From NCBI GenBank assembly GCA_002118135.1, contig BDIU01000121.1, positions 124,001 to 188,000 on the forward strand: a DNA stretch of 64,000 nt, read 5' to 3'. Made by a program: the position numbers and the translations under genes. Positions 24,001 through 35,575 of the stretch are shown here, piece after piece; within the stretch, counting starts at the first letter, position 1, and each line of letters starts with the position of its first letter. Under the pieces are notes generated by a model. It ran no database searches and had not been told where the DNA came from. It worked only from the letters and a program-made list of their open reading frames with translations. This stretch comes from Trebouxia sp. TZW2008. Lineage: Eukaryota; Chlorophyta; Trebouxiophyceae; Trebouxiales; Trebouxiaceae.

Positions 24001-27000
24001 TGACTGCAGCCAAGCTGATTTCATGCCTTTACATCAGTCTTGTCTGTAGGTCTCCCCTACTTGTGCAGCATGCCATTTCACACGCAGAACAAGGCCCACA
24101 TTAGAGGGCCATCAGATGTGACGCCATGCGCCATTGGCATTTGCGACAACAGGCAGCAGCTTCTTGTGCTGGAAAAGCGCAGGGACTCGAGACTGCATGC
24201 TGCTGCAATGTCCAATTTGAGCTACACCGCTGATCCGGGATCTTGCAGCAGTACTCAGGCGTCCAAAGTATCTGCAGGTTTAGAAAGTGGACCGGCTCAA
24301 TGATAAACAGTCATCTGCTATGCGCTATGCGCTCGCCATCAGCACACGCACGGATGAGATCTAGCGTGCAGCACGCCAAGCGCTGTGCAATGCATCCCAT
24401 TTTTCTTCTTCTTGAAGCACAACAAAGCCACTGCAAAGCTGCAGTGCGCTGATACACAGCATGTACCACCAAGTTCTATATTTAGGGTTTAGGGTAAAAC
24501 CCTAAAAATACTTACACCAAGTTTGATAATCCACCAAGTTCTCTTGCTGCTGCCACACAAAGCGTCCAAAGAGTACTCAGGTCACCTTGAATTGGACAGA
24601 ACGCACTCATCAGCATGGGCAACTGCACTTGCAAGTGCGCAGTGCTGTGCAAGACAACCGCCTGGTTTACCTGATCAAGCCAGGGTAGAAAAGCCTTGCG
24701 CAGCATGCTGTACGACCAGCAGCGCAGACTGGCAGCATGGGCAGCGGCCTTGGCGTGCCGTCTCCTTGTCACTGCTTGCCAACCAGAAATGCCACGCTTG
24801 AGACGACACCGCCTGCAGAACAGGTTTTGCTGCCTATACACATAGATTGGCCAATCAGCAAGAAACTATTATTTGTACCCTTTATGAATAAAAATACAAT
24901 AGGATCTTCAGAGACTATACGCAAAACAACTTTGTGTTTCTACAATTACCAACAGAGCACAGTCTTACACAAGAAAACTTGTACAAACACAGAAGTCCTC
25001 TCTTAATTTGTAGGGTTTGCAGAGGGGGACGGTAGCTTTATTGTTAGAATGCAAACTGATGGAATGCATGTCCAAAACTGATCAATTGATCATTGGGAAA
25101 CACAAAACAATCTGATGCTTACATACGTGGATTGCAGACGTGTTGTAGCATCATGATCGGGCTAGACAGCAAGCGCTAGACGTTGCTCCAAATTTTAGAA
25201 AATGGGTGTGGTTGAGCAGGACACTAGGGTGTTGAACACTCCAACAGGAGCCTGTTGGGACCAAGTGATGGTGTGCGACGAGCAACTGTAGGCAATGCGC
25301 AAATCCTCATTTGCTGTTGGTGGCATATTGCTGCAACATGCCTGAGTAAGATGACTTGCCAAATGCTCAAAATGTCATGCTGATGAAACCGCAAAGTCAA
25401 CGTGTACACTACAAAGTGCATCAGCCCTGCTCAGGACTTGAATCCTGCTCCTTGCAACAGTGGTCATGCGCCATCTTACACAAGCACATATACACAGTCG
25501 GCACTGCGCAAAAAAAGACACTTGCATTGCGCACCAGAGAAATTGTACTGCTGCATTTTGCATGGAGCCTTTGTGTGCTTGTGCCTTGGCATAGCTTTGC
25601 CAACACAGCAGGGCACGCTGCTCTAGCTGATTCCTGAAGAGAGCCTGTGCACGCGCAATCTGGAAGCGCTTCATCACACTGTGGATGTAGACATCATGCC
25701 ACGCTGTGAGCACTCTCTGCTTTGCATGCCTTGCTAAGGTATCCTGCATCAGCAAGAACAAAGATTGCGTGCCTTGTTGCTCGCGTTAGGTGCAATTTGA
25801 CACGCAAAGGGCAGCTGAAAGGCTGTTGCTTTGGAGGCAAAGAGCGGGTGGAAGGCAGGCAGAAGGCAGTCAAGGCAGTGACAAGGGGCGAGCAAAAGGC
25901 AGACAAAGGGCAGGTGACAGGCAGTCAAGCCAGAGTCAAAGGGCAGCAGACCAAAGGTACTCAAGTGAGAGACATTGAGCGTCTGAAAAGTCGTACAAGG
26001 CTATCAATTGTGAGGTGAGTGTCAGTTCAAAGGCAGACAAGGGGCAGGTGAAAGGCAGACAAGCGTCAGGTGAAAAGCAGATAAGGGGCAGGAGACAGGC
26101 AGTCAAGTGGGAGGCAAATAGCGGGTGAAAGGCAGACAAAGACCAGGTGAAAGGCAATTGAAAGGCTAACCTGAGCCTGCATTAGACGTTCCTGCTTGGC
26201 AGTAGCATGTGCCATGTGCTGAACAAGCCAAGAGCACCAGGCATGCATTGCTCTGTATAACAGCCCCAATTGGTAGTGTAGAATTGCTTCCCGCTGTTGA
26301 GCGCTGTGTGCTGCCAGAACTATAGTCACCTGCACAAGCCAAGCAGACCAGGCTCATGCCGCTCTGTTATCCGCTTTGGAAAACTGCCTTATGGTTGGTC
26401 AAAGCATGCAAAATTCTTCTTCCAGTGGCAAGCAGACCAAGCTTGTGATATACGCATCAGCCAGATAAATGCGACCTTTGCATATTGTTTGGACCGGAAG
26501 AAGACAGTTGCACAAAGCTGCTTGGGTTCAGGTGACAAGGCAATACCTCATGTGTCAGGCACACTCAGAGAGGAGGAGTTGGCACAATCCGTCACCACTG
26601 TATGATGCATAGCCAGCTTGAACAGGATGTAACAAATCATGGGCATCAGCTTCGCACAGCATCATAGGAAACCCCGAAGGTATGAAAGCAAAGATGTTGG
26701 GGCATCAAAAGCCCCAGCAAGCAACACAAAGAACAGTGAGGTGAGTGTCAGCAGGCACAGCATGTCGGTGGACTAGCAGGGGACTTGTGCAAAACACGTA
26801 GGACAGCAATGCTACCAACCGCTGCCCAGGCTTGGATGGAGCTCCTGAGAGTATTCATTCGCCAAACCCGATTTGCTGTCAGGTGCGCCTCCCGCTTCTG
26901 CCGAGCCGCTGGTAGAACTTCATGCTGCCATACAGACCATGTCTGCTTGCGCTGGCAGCAGTCATGTCGCCTAGCCAGCTGCAAGTACTGTTTTGTCTTT

Positions 27001-30000
27001 GTAACACTGCGCTGATGGGTCATGACCCATGCTGCAAAACCCTGTCTCAGCACTGTAAAGTATCTGCACAGCGGCACAAGCTCCTATGAGCAAGCATCGC
27101 ACCGCTGCCACAAAAGGACCAAGACAGTATGAGTTCAAACATGAACCGCCGCACATATGCAGGAGTTCATTATTTTACGTACAGTGTCTGTGCATTCACA
27201 CACTGCAGGCATGCTGCAGATGCTTGGACGTTCACCTAATCAAATGGATGATGCCATACAGCAAGGTATTTTCATAGCACGCAGCACAGGGACGGCTTCA
27301 ATGGCGCAGCCTGTGGCTAAGCTAGCCAAAGATGCAGTTATCGCTGCATGATCACTGGTGTGAAAACTGCAGATGCAGATGACAGATGTATTCATGACGC
27401 ACATTGTCTCCAGGTAGGGTCCAGATGCACATGACACATGGGCTGTCATGCTGCTGATGCAAGACAGAGTGGATGCAGCAAATGTTCTGCATGCATTTAC
27501 CAGTTTGACCAAGCAGCTGCATGATACTCAAAATCTGCTAATGAGATTCATTTGGTACGGAGGGGCAACAAGCCAGCACATCATTTGACAGACATACAAT
27601 TTGCTTTGGAACGGTACCTATGGCGCACAGCCATGCGCTTGCGCTGCTGCTGCTCCAGCTTGTACAAGGTGTGATCTTGCCATGCATGGACAACAGATCT
27701 CAGCAGCTGGATTTGGCGCCACTGGTACGCTTTCTGGCGCTGTTTGCGGGCCATCCAAGCCTGTTTGCAAGCCATGCGTCAGCATTTTGAAGTTATGTCA
27801 ACAGGCATCAATTGTGCAGATAAGCTGGGGAGCGCATGCACACATCGCAATCAGAGCATGAAACACCGTGTGTCAGCCTTGCATGCTCTTACGCAGAAAA
27901 CTGTTTGCCCTGTGAGCAAAGGCAAGCACATCCTAAATGCAAGCTGCAAGGCGCATACCAACACACACCAGCACTAATGTTGCAACAAACTGGGCTCAAA
28001 ATGGCAGACCAGGTGCTAGCCTTGCAGGCTTTCCAACAGCAGGTCATGTGCCCAGTGAGCAAAGGCAAGCTCCTCGTAGAAGCAAGCTGCAAGGTGGCCA
28101 GCAACACGCAGATGGCAATTGATTGTGTCCATATGTTGGGAAGTGAATGCAAAACGACGCACCATGTGCCAGCCTTGCATGCTCTTGAGTAGCAACCTGC
28201 CTGCCCTGTGGTCAAAAGCAAGCTCCTCCTTCCAGCCAGTGTCCCTGCTCCATTTAGTGCACCACCGCCACTGCTGCAAACTCTGCTGCAGAAGCTTGTC
28301 GCCACAGTAGTCAGCTGCTGCCTGCTTCCTGTGGCAGCACAGCGCACACACTTATACGCTCAGCAGTACCAGCTGCCTTGGCGCTTGTGATGCCCGTGCG
28401 GGGCTGTCAAACTCAACATACATGTAACACTAGGGATGCTTGATCTAGAAGTGGCACAGTCTGACGTAATCATTGATTTGCTGCTACCATGGTTGTGGAC
28501 TGGGCAGGTTGCTGTCTAATGCCATCACGTGCAGACACATCAAGTGGGATGTCAGAAACGTGGTTGTGCCCAAGCCTAGATGCTCAGCGTGACTTTGCTC
28601 CCAGTCAAAAGTGTGTCTACAAACATGCGCATGGCTGACACAGCAATTTTTGACTGCTACTAAAGACATGGTAGCTCACGCACCAGTAGAGCAGGTGTTG
28701 CGCATGTGCTGCATTGTGTGCATGCCGGTGTTGCACTCTGTAGCATGGTGTCATCAGTCCATGCATCGCCACAAGCATGTCTGGACACAGTGTAAACAGA
28801 TATTGTGCAATGAGTGCCCTTACTTGATTCTTTTCTGCTGGCTTTGATCAGCTGCTAGTCTCCAGGCATGTACACAGCGCCACAAGAAAGTGGCGTTCAT
28901 GAGCCTGACAACACTAGCCAACTTTGTCTGCTCAGCAACAGCCAGGGCAGTCGTTGTTCTCCAGGCTCTGAAGCTAGCTCGTAGCAAGACAGCCTGCACT
29001 GTCAAGGTGAATTGGCAACAGATGCTGCTGAAGCATTTGATGCAGCAGTTCACAAGGAAACACTCGTAGGTCGAGGCTTCCTTCTGCCATCATTTGCTGT
29101 ACATTATCCCCTGGCTCATACAAGCTGTGCAGAATATGTACTACCAGGGCAAAAGTGTCAGACTTGCATAGGGTGATGAATGATGCGTTGTGCTGGCCTG
29201 CTATAGAATGCTCTGCTGTCTCTGCATTAGAGAATGATGATGTTGAGATGCATTACGTGATTGAGCGGACCGCATGCCTTGGACACATCCCTCTGCCAAA
29301 ATTGCAAAATCACTGCGAGCAAACAGTACATACGCTCCAGTGCTGGGCAAAGGCACACCTGTCGCATGCTGTGTTCTTGTTGCTCAAGCTGTTGCAGGAA
29401 CTGGGCTGCCCAGGTGGTCCAGGCAGCATGCATGTGCAAGCGCCTTGCTACAGGTTTCACTTGTTCAGTCAGCTGCTGCATGGCGTGTCTGTGCTGAATC
29501 TCCGATTGCCATCTGCACATCACATCTGTGTTCATTGGCTCTAAACCTCAGACCCAGGCTTGACATGGCACATGAATTTGCTCGCTCAGCTGCCGCATGT
29601 TATGCCTTTGCTAAATTTCCAATTGGCATCTGCGAATCGCATTTGTGTTGACTTGCTCAAAAACTCAAATTTGGGCTTGACATGCCACATGAATCTGCTC
29701 AATCAGCTGCCGTGTGCCATGTCTTTGCTGAGTTTCCAATTGCCGTTTGTAAAGGACACCTGTGTTTGGTGGCTCAAGAACTGAGTGATGTGCTTGCTAC
29801 GTCAACAACTCTTCTTTTGAGTCTTCTTAATCTTACCTTGAGTGTTCATGCATACAGAGCGTACTTGCTTTCAAGCATTTTGTGGGTACTGTTGCTGTGT
29901 TGTGTGAGCTCAGCATGCCCTGAACACTGATTCATATACAGTGTACATGCTTGCATGCGCTGTATTCCTGTTGTTGCTGTGCTGTAGCAGACATATGAGT

Positions 30001-31836
30001 TTATCCTTGAGGTCAAACACCAGGCGAGCTCATGCATACAGAATGCGCTTGCTTGCATTTCACATGCTTTCACCAGACAGTATGATGCAGAGCAGAGTGT
30101 TATGTACCCAATGAGACCATGACTCAGCAGCGCTGGCTTGGCTGTGTTGTACACACCTTGCTACAGCCTTCACATGTAAGCATCATCAGCCAGTGTACAA
30201 TGGGCTTGCGTTTGCTACAGCACACACGACAATGCTACTGCACTGTAAACGCTTGCAAGCAAAAATGCTCTATGTCCATCACAAGTTAAGGTGACTACAA
30301 GAAGAAGACATATTTTGCATGCTTCAGCCAGTCATTATGGTGCGGACCAGAGTGTCACGCACCCTATGAGACCACGCCTCAGCAGCGCCTGCTTAGCTAG
30401 GCTGTTAGCATGTCTCTTCAGGCGCCTCCAGCCTGCTAGAGCTTGGCTACCAGTTCTCCAGTCTTGCAACAGTGATCTCAGTCTATGTAGTTGCAGATTC
30501 TGACTGAACACCTGCAGTGAAACACATGCCAGCACTGGATGTAAAAGGTTGCCCATCAGATACCCACACATGAGCTTTTGGTTGACGCCTGTTATGTTGC
30601 TTGTGATGAATTTTGGTATACATGAACAAGTTCAACAGTACTCATGTCACCATCTGTAGACTATCTGAGGCTTCTTTATTTCAACATGTCTGATAACTCG
30701 CTGCAAGGAGTACACAGAAACTGTACAAGTTGCCATTGCTTGCTGGCATGAGCTGAGTCAGAACTGATGCCATGCCTGACGATTATGCAGCCAGCACCTG
30801 CTGTCCACCTTATGCCAATGCCTACAATGTGAGCAGGACACATGCATCAGCTGCAACAGCTGTACACTGCTGAGCTGAGCTGCAGTACCTGCAAGGCATG
30901 TGATGCTAGTGTTCTGGCACTCTGGGCCTCACCCACTGCTGTTCGCCAATGCTGCAAGACTGCCACGCTCAGCTTGTGCTTGTGCCAATCCTCTGCCTGC
31001 TGCTTCATCTGGTGTGCGTGCTGCTGAAGTTGTTTGCCAGACTGCCAGGAGGCAAATGCCTTGCTATACTGTCTGGTTGCCCAAAACGACAGAGCATTTT
31101 GAATCTTAGCCTTCTTCGCCGCAGATGCTGTTGCTGCAGCAACCCATTGCTGAACAGCAGATGTCAGCAGGACAAAGCTTCTGTAGAAATCTGCCCGGAG
31201 CTTTTGCTTCCTGCTTTCTGCCTTAAGTCTCTTGTACTCCCACAAGGCACTGAAGCAAGCACGCTTCTGCTTATTATGCCTGACAAGCCTTGCAGTCATC
31301 AGCTTCTGCTGCACCTTCTTGCTGTAGTCAAGCTGAGCATGCCACAGAAGCAGACATCTGCCTTGAGTTAGGTACTGCCTCCTGTGATTGAAAATGGCAG
31401 CTCTGCGCCATTCAAGCTGACGGTGTGCAGAGTGCCGCTGCAAGGCCAGAAGTGAGCTCAAAAGCAGTCTGTGACTGTGGTGGCGAACGGCTGCACGTGT
31501 TCTAACTCTTTCTTTTGTGAACCATTTCCACTGGTCTGCAACAATCCTTGCAACTCTCTTTCGATGCATGCGTCTTGACTGCCTTTGTGCATCTGTTCTC
31601 CGCTCGGAAGTGAGCCTGTCACTCCTTGCAGCGTGGGCTGGCTGGCTATTGCTGCGAAGCTCAGCGAAAGAAGCTTGATGCTGCGCATGTATGCCAGCTG
31701 CTGATCTGCCAATGCTTCTCAGCTGCTGCTTGGATGACAGCGTTGACCTCTGCCGTGGCTGGGTTGTGGAGTTGGTCAAGTCCTGGAAAGCTGTGCCAGA
31801 GACTTGCATTTGCGCTGCGCACGTCGGCGAAGACAC
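21024..31836 (-). CDS. Sfi1-like protein with centrin-binding type repeats
   Basis: Long helical scaffold of the Sfi1 type. Such proteins bind centrin at basal bodies, centrosomes or spindle poles. Twelve minus-strand exons were joined in phase: 31836-30889, 30511-30363, 29512-29359, 28993-28824, 28328-28163, 27760-27618, 27063-26820, 26329-26171, 25743-25535, 24812-24671, 23757-23578, 22325-21024 (1321 aa). About 18 units of 25-35 residues contain a Leu/Phe-x-x-Trp core, for example SVAVLQHWRTAV, RASFRAWRTTT, SVVHAWQDH, LRCWSYSMLRKAFLPWLDQ, LLCWQSYAK and QGFAAWVMTHQ. Residues 1-90 are Ser/Gln/Arg-rich. The last exon (residues about 889-1321) is a Pro/Gln/His-rich tail that ends in an Ala/Gln coiled coil. 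This rapidly evolving family is recognised by pattern rather than identity, so the product name is tentative. Introns hold many exon-edge copies. Confidence 0.72.
23238..23577 (-). repeat. Decayed downstream copies of Sfi1-like exon 23757-23578
   Basis: On the minus strand, two copies of the exon's 3' half follow its donor at about 200-bp spacing. On the plus strand each shows GGCTGGCTTG...CTGCAGGGTGAT (near 23264 and 23463; the intact exon has it near 23659). Frames are broken. Confidence 0.75.
23804..23915 (-). repeat. Copy of the 5' edge of Sfi1-like exon 23757-23578
   Basis: A near-identical copy of the start of the exon (LLLVAPYASHW block) lies upstream on the minus strand. It is preceded by a GCAG acceptor and then diverges. 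Confidence 0.8.
24481..24506. repeat. Interstitial telomere-like motif in head-to-head array
   Basis: Two TTTAGGG units are followed after TAAA by an inverted ACCCTAAA. This is the plant/algal telomere unit. The inverted arrangement forms a small foldback inside an intron of the Sfi1-like gene. Confidence 0.65.
25838..26165. repeat. Purine-rich minisatellite (AAAGGCAGACAAGGGGCAGG-like units)
   Basis: Units built from AAGGCAGACAA, GGGCAGGTGA and GGCAGTCAAG repeat irregularly for about 330 bp. The plus strand is strongly purine-biased. The array ends almost at the donor of the Sfi1-like exon that finishes at 26171, in the intron before the exon starting at 25743. Confidence 0.75.
27840..28135 (-). 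repeat. Two decayed copies of the 3' half of Sfi1-like exon 28328-28163
   Basis: Copies of the EELAFDHRAGRLLLKSMQGW block follow the intact exon on the minus strand at about 150-170 bp spacing. Both have a stop codon at or right after the position of the conserved Trp (TAG in one, TGA in the other). Confidence 0.8.
29535..29790 (-). repeat. Two decayed copies of the 5' half of Sfi1-like exon 29512-29359
   Basis: The DNA carries two further versions of the exon start at about 120-bp spacing upstream on the minus strand (DANWKFSKG and NGNWKLSKD against the exon's DGNRRFSTD frame). Both contain stops. The acceptor-side intron sequence is duplicated with them. Confidence 0.75.
30045..30150 (-). 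repeat. Decayed copy of the 3' edge of Sfi1-like exon 30511-30363 with flank
   Basis: The stretch around GTACCCAATGAGACCATGACTCAGCAGCG matches the exon end and donor region around GCACCCTATGAGACCACGCCTCAGCAGCG. The intron flank (GCAGAGCAGAGTGT against GCGGACCAGAGTGT) is included, so the duplicated unit crosses the splice site. Confidence 0.75.
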
Positions 31837-32826
31837 TTCTGTTTGGAGCTTTCGAGCCTACGCTCCGGGTGTCCAAAGTGCAAACGTGATGCAACGCATG
31901 GCTGGAAAGTGAGGCGTTCCACTTATAGATCAGGTGCAGTGATCTCAGTGATCACAAGACCTCAGTCAGCAAGGACACGGTGCGGTGTCGTGAGCTGTAG
32001 CACGAGTGTTCAGAGGGACGTTTTGCTGGTTCCGTGATTTGTGTGGAAGCTCCAGAAGAGCCAGTGGCGACCAAGGTCTGCTGAGCAACTTTTGTTGTGG
32101 CTGTGACGTCTGCTGTCAAATGCAGTAAAGTTTCACATGATAATTGACCTGCCACTTCTGCCTTGGCTTAGGGGATGAGATTACCCCAGTTTATTGAATG
32201 TGCATCGTCTGAGGTGCTTGCATAGTATGACCCCGTGCTGTGGTCATAACGCACGCACTTGCTTTGCACAGCATAGCTTTTTTTGGATGTCCCACATTGT
32301 GATTTGCCGAAATGTGACGAACACATAGTCATTGCTGTTGTGTGGCATATGCGATCAGCCTTGTTGGCTGGCTAAAGCATGTGACAAACGTGTTCTGCAT
32401 CATCATATCAATGAGCTTGCTGATGATGAGATTCAAGCACATTTCGGAGCTGATGTTTTTGTAACACACCTCTAAATTCAAAGGTTTCATTGAAGGGAGG
32501 CCAAAGATGCTGCAGCGGTTGAACGTGCGTAAGACTAGTACCAGCTGCATGAATCACAGGCCGCACGTGACAGGCGTGCGTCCAAGGATGGCTGCACGAG
32601 CGGTCGTGATGCAACCACGGCTCGGCAATGGGTCATCAGCAGTTATGGGAAGGGCCGTCATTTGTCAGACAAGTGATGGGCCAATCCTCCAACAGAAGCT
32701 GAGCAGCATGGCTTCCTTATCCTGTAACTTATAAGGGCAGCGAAGTTTGACAGTCCAACCACGCGTGTGCATTCGACACACGAGCTTTTTGTAGACGCTG
32801 AGGCTGTCATTGACCCTCCTGTGACC
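31837..32826. promoter_or_regulatory. Divergent promoter region between the Sfi1-like and Cys-rich genes
   Basis: CpG is dense near 31790-32030 and again from about 32520, with a CpG-poor AT-rich stretch between. This fits two separate start regions. An open frame at 32507-32734 (+) has no recognisable features and is left unannotated. Confidence 0.45.
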
Positions 32827-33228
32827 ATGGCCGCTGTCGCGAACAAGGTATGCGCACAGCCTAACCCGCTTATGCCTGGGCCTACAATGCTCGGGCGTCG
32901 TGCAGAGTACAATCCGCGTGAACGTCACATTTCTCTGATCGCGCTGCAGGTGCTGGTCATGGCCCTCTGCCTGGCTCTGCTCGTTGGGCCGTCCTTGTCG
33001 CGTCATGTGGCGGTGGAGGATGGGCACGGCCATTCTCGTCGTCTGAAATCAAAGATCGCGGCTGATGGTTGCCTGGTTGTGAACTTCAGTGGCACTTGCC
33101 CAGCTACCGACCATCCAATCCCAGCATGTTGCACTGGAGCAACCTCCTCTGACACCTGCACCACTGACAACAGCGGTGCCGATGTGAGCTGCCCAGATCC
33201 CCAGCTGGGAGGATGCTGCCCAGCTTGA
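32827..33228 (+). CDS. Small secreted cysteine-rich protein, function unknown
   Basis: Two exons are proposed, 32827-32847 and 32950-33228, joined in phase 0 to give 99 aa. The 102-bp intron has a good donor (AAG|GTATGC) and acceptor (GCTGCAG). Removing it creates an almost ideal signal peptide: MAAVANK followed by a 16-residue hydrophobic core ending near GPSLS. Reading through the intron instead inserts 34 mostly polar residues and spoils it. The mature part is His/Arg/Lys-rich at first, then has ten cysteines including PACC and GGCCPA, suggesting disulphide bonds. It resembles small secreted or wall-associated proteins in general form only, and no family was recognised. Confidence 0.65.
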   Translation: MAAVANKVCAQPNPLMPGPTMLGRRAEYNPRERHISLIALQVLVMALCLALLVGPSLSRHVAVEDGHGHSRRLKSKIAADGCLVVNFSGTCPATDHPIPACCTGATSSDTCTTDNSGADVSCPDPQLGGCCPA

Positions 33229-33344
33229 GTCGACACGGCGCGTGCGACTCAGCAGAGCTCGTGCAGTTTTTGTTTTGTCGCCTTCACCGTGTTTGTCGCT
33301 TCTTCCGTGTGAAGCAGCACTAGGGTGACCGGTCTGCCTCACAA

Positions 33345-33364
33345 GCTTATTAAGCTTAATAAGC
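33345..33364. other. Perfect 20-bp palindrome
   Basis: GCTTATTAAGCTTAATAAGC equals its own reverse complement. It lies 117 bp after the stop of the Cys-rich gene and contains AATAAG on both strands, so it might mark RNA 3' ends. Confidence 0.6.
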
Positions 33365-33939
33365 AAATGTTTTCAGCTGAGCCAGATTAACAGTTTTGAT
33401 AAGGATGATACATGCCATCAGTTTTTACTCTTGATAGCTTCCACATGGGCTATTTAGGGGAGAAGACGTTAGTGTTGATGATGCTCTGCAAAGATCTATC
33501 TAGATCTACGGGTGGATTTGCTATACCGTGCGCATCATTTACAAGCTTGACTTCGATTGTCGATGTAACAATGTGCTTGACTTGAGCAAACTTAAGCCCC
33601 GCTTTGGTCTCAGACATGTGCATCTTCATGTTGTGAAAACTGCACAGTCTATGCACATATTGTGTTGTATACTGCAGACCTGTTGCAAAGTGCAAAAGCT
33701 GCGCACATGGATCACAATGTACTCTGTGTTTGCTTGAAGCAAATTTCATATGAATGCATTGCTGCACTCAAGATTCAGTGTAGCTGCAAGCACTTTGTCA
33801 GCTGAAGACACAGCAAGCATAGTGTGGCACACAAACTTAGCTTGCAGTCGACCTGTTGCAATCAAGTGTATGCCACACCATAGCATCGATATAATTTTAC
33901 TTGGGGCAGATGGCATGAAGCTTTGATTTCAAACTGTGT

Positions 33940-33980
33940 CAATGTGCGTCACCATTACTTGCCAATGGTGACGCACATTG
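33940..33980. other. Perfect 17-bp stem hairpin with 7-nt loop
   Basis: CAATGTGCGTCACCATT is followed by ACTTGCC and then the exact reverse complement. Part of the stem (CACATTGGTGACGC) appears again near 34008. Such a structure could come from a short inverted duplication or act in RNA. Confidence 0.65.
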
Positions 33981-35575
33981 GCAAGTCATGCCAGAAGCAA
34001 CAAAGTTCACATTGGTGACGCGGCAGTCAACAATCAAGCAAGTGTTGGTCAGGTTTGTTGTGACTGCATTGCAGTCGCCCGAATGCTTCAACAGCAGCTG
34101 CATCACAAGCTTTTACAGGGCCTAGCATCATCTGCAGCCATCGCCAAGTGCATAGACAGGGACACTGAGTACAGCACAAGTATAGCGCACTCTGCAGATG
34201 TTCCTGCTACTGTGCAAGGGTGACGCTCTTCCAAGCCCTGTCCTATGGTGTGAACATCAAACCCCCCATATCACAGTGCTCAGCAGCTCATGCTTGATGG
34301 ATTGCAAACTCTGTGCCACCAGGCTGACTAAAAGCAACAGGGCTGTGGCAGGGCATGCTTTGACGGCATGCATAATTACTTCTCGTGTGTGTTGAACAGT
34401 TTGGCATCTACACAGACAATCTGTACTTTGTCAACTGCTACTTCAGGGGCATTGGTGGTAGAGCTCAAGCTGGACAGGTTTGTCTTGAACTTTGCATCTG
34501 AAAGGATGAAGGTCCACACCTACAAACGCATGCTCCACTTGTCAGCAAATATCGCTTGGATGGCACACACTAAGCTTTCTGCATACCCCTTCGCAGTTTC
34601 TGTAGGTGTCCAACTTCCCTTTAAACGTTGACTTCGATTTGAAGCTGTTCTTGATTGCCTCAACGTATGACTGCGGGGACAGACAGTCCTGTCAAGGCCC
34701 ATGCAGGTAAAGTAAGTTGCACACCAGAGCGAAAGTGTGGACTTGTCCTGCGTCCAGTTGAGGCGTACCGTATCGAACTGCATCACACACATCATGCATC
34801 AGTACCAAGTCTGACACAAATGAAACATGCAGATCGCATCTTGGCGGCACAAACGTACCTCGGACAACACTTTTATAGCCAGTTCAGGAGTGATCTTCCC
34901 GTTATCAAGCAAATCTTCCAAAGCAGCAACTAGGGAGTCCCCAAGCTTTGTCTGTCGGTATATCTCAACACTCATCCCCGCACGAAGCAGTCGCAGCGCA
35001 CCTGCTCAGAGTATGGAAGCAGGGAAGTGCCTCAGCAAGACAAGCCACTTGCTCTTCTTCGTCAGCTCATTACTAAAAGTGCAACCTGCTGTGCATGCTG
35101 AGTTGCAGTCACACTGACAGACTGTGTCAGCATGTCGCTATGGCGCTGTGGCTAGGGTAGGTGTTGCACGATTGCGGCACGCTCTGAGTTCGCGAGAAGC
35201 TGTTTGAGTGAATACCGCAACTGTGTGGGGCAACAATAGGTGCAAGTCGACTGTTAATGCGCAGGTTAGCAACAGCTCGATTCGGCACTTTCTAGCGCTT
35301 GCTCGTGCCTGCTTGCACTAAGACAGCTTGCCGCGATAGTACTGAGTAGTACGAGTTTGCTAGCTGAGCGCCCACCATGCGACAGAGCGCTGGCAAACGC
35401 CGGAACTGACAATCGAAGGCCGGAGAGATCTGGGCTCGCAGGTTGACGTCGTCGCAAACTTGCAGGATTCCGGGCAGGTTTCTCTTGAGAACACGCACAG
35501 TCGAAAGCTTTGCCGTATCGATGTACAAGTGTTCTGCCTTGAAGGCCTTGTCTGCATCGGCAGAGACAAACTCAG

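Larger units (their letters stand above)
33229..35575. other. Long intergenic region with hairpins; CpG-dense helicase promoter at its end
   Basis: No supported gene lies in these 2.3 kb. Open frames on both strands are short and unconvincing. The first part should be the 3' untranslated region of the Cys-rich gene. A 20-bp palindrome and a 17-bp perfect hairpin lie here and are listed separately. From about 35120 to 35575 CpG is dense (GTTCGCGAGAAG, GACGTCGTCGC), marking the promoter and leader of the helicase gene. Confidence 0.5.

Noticed and set aside
32507..32734. 75-codon plus-strand frame before the Cys-rich gene
   Set aside because: It is basic and Met/Arg-rich without structure, and lies in CpG-rich promoter-type DNA.
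33450..33767. 105-codon minus-strand frame as a retroelement polyprotein piece
   Set aside because: No reverse-transcriptase, integrase or protease motif is visible.
34520..34795. Minus-strand 91-codon frame and overlapping plus-strand frames in the 33.2-35.5 kb gap
   Set aside because: No domain, no consistent splice sites and mixed frames. A decayed gene is possible but cannot be supported.
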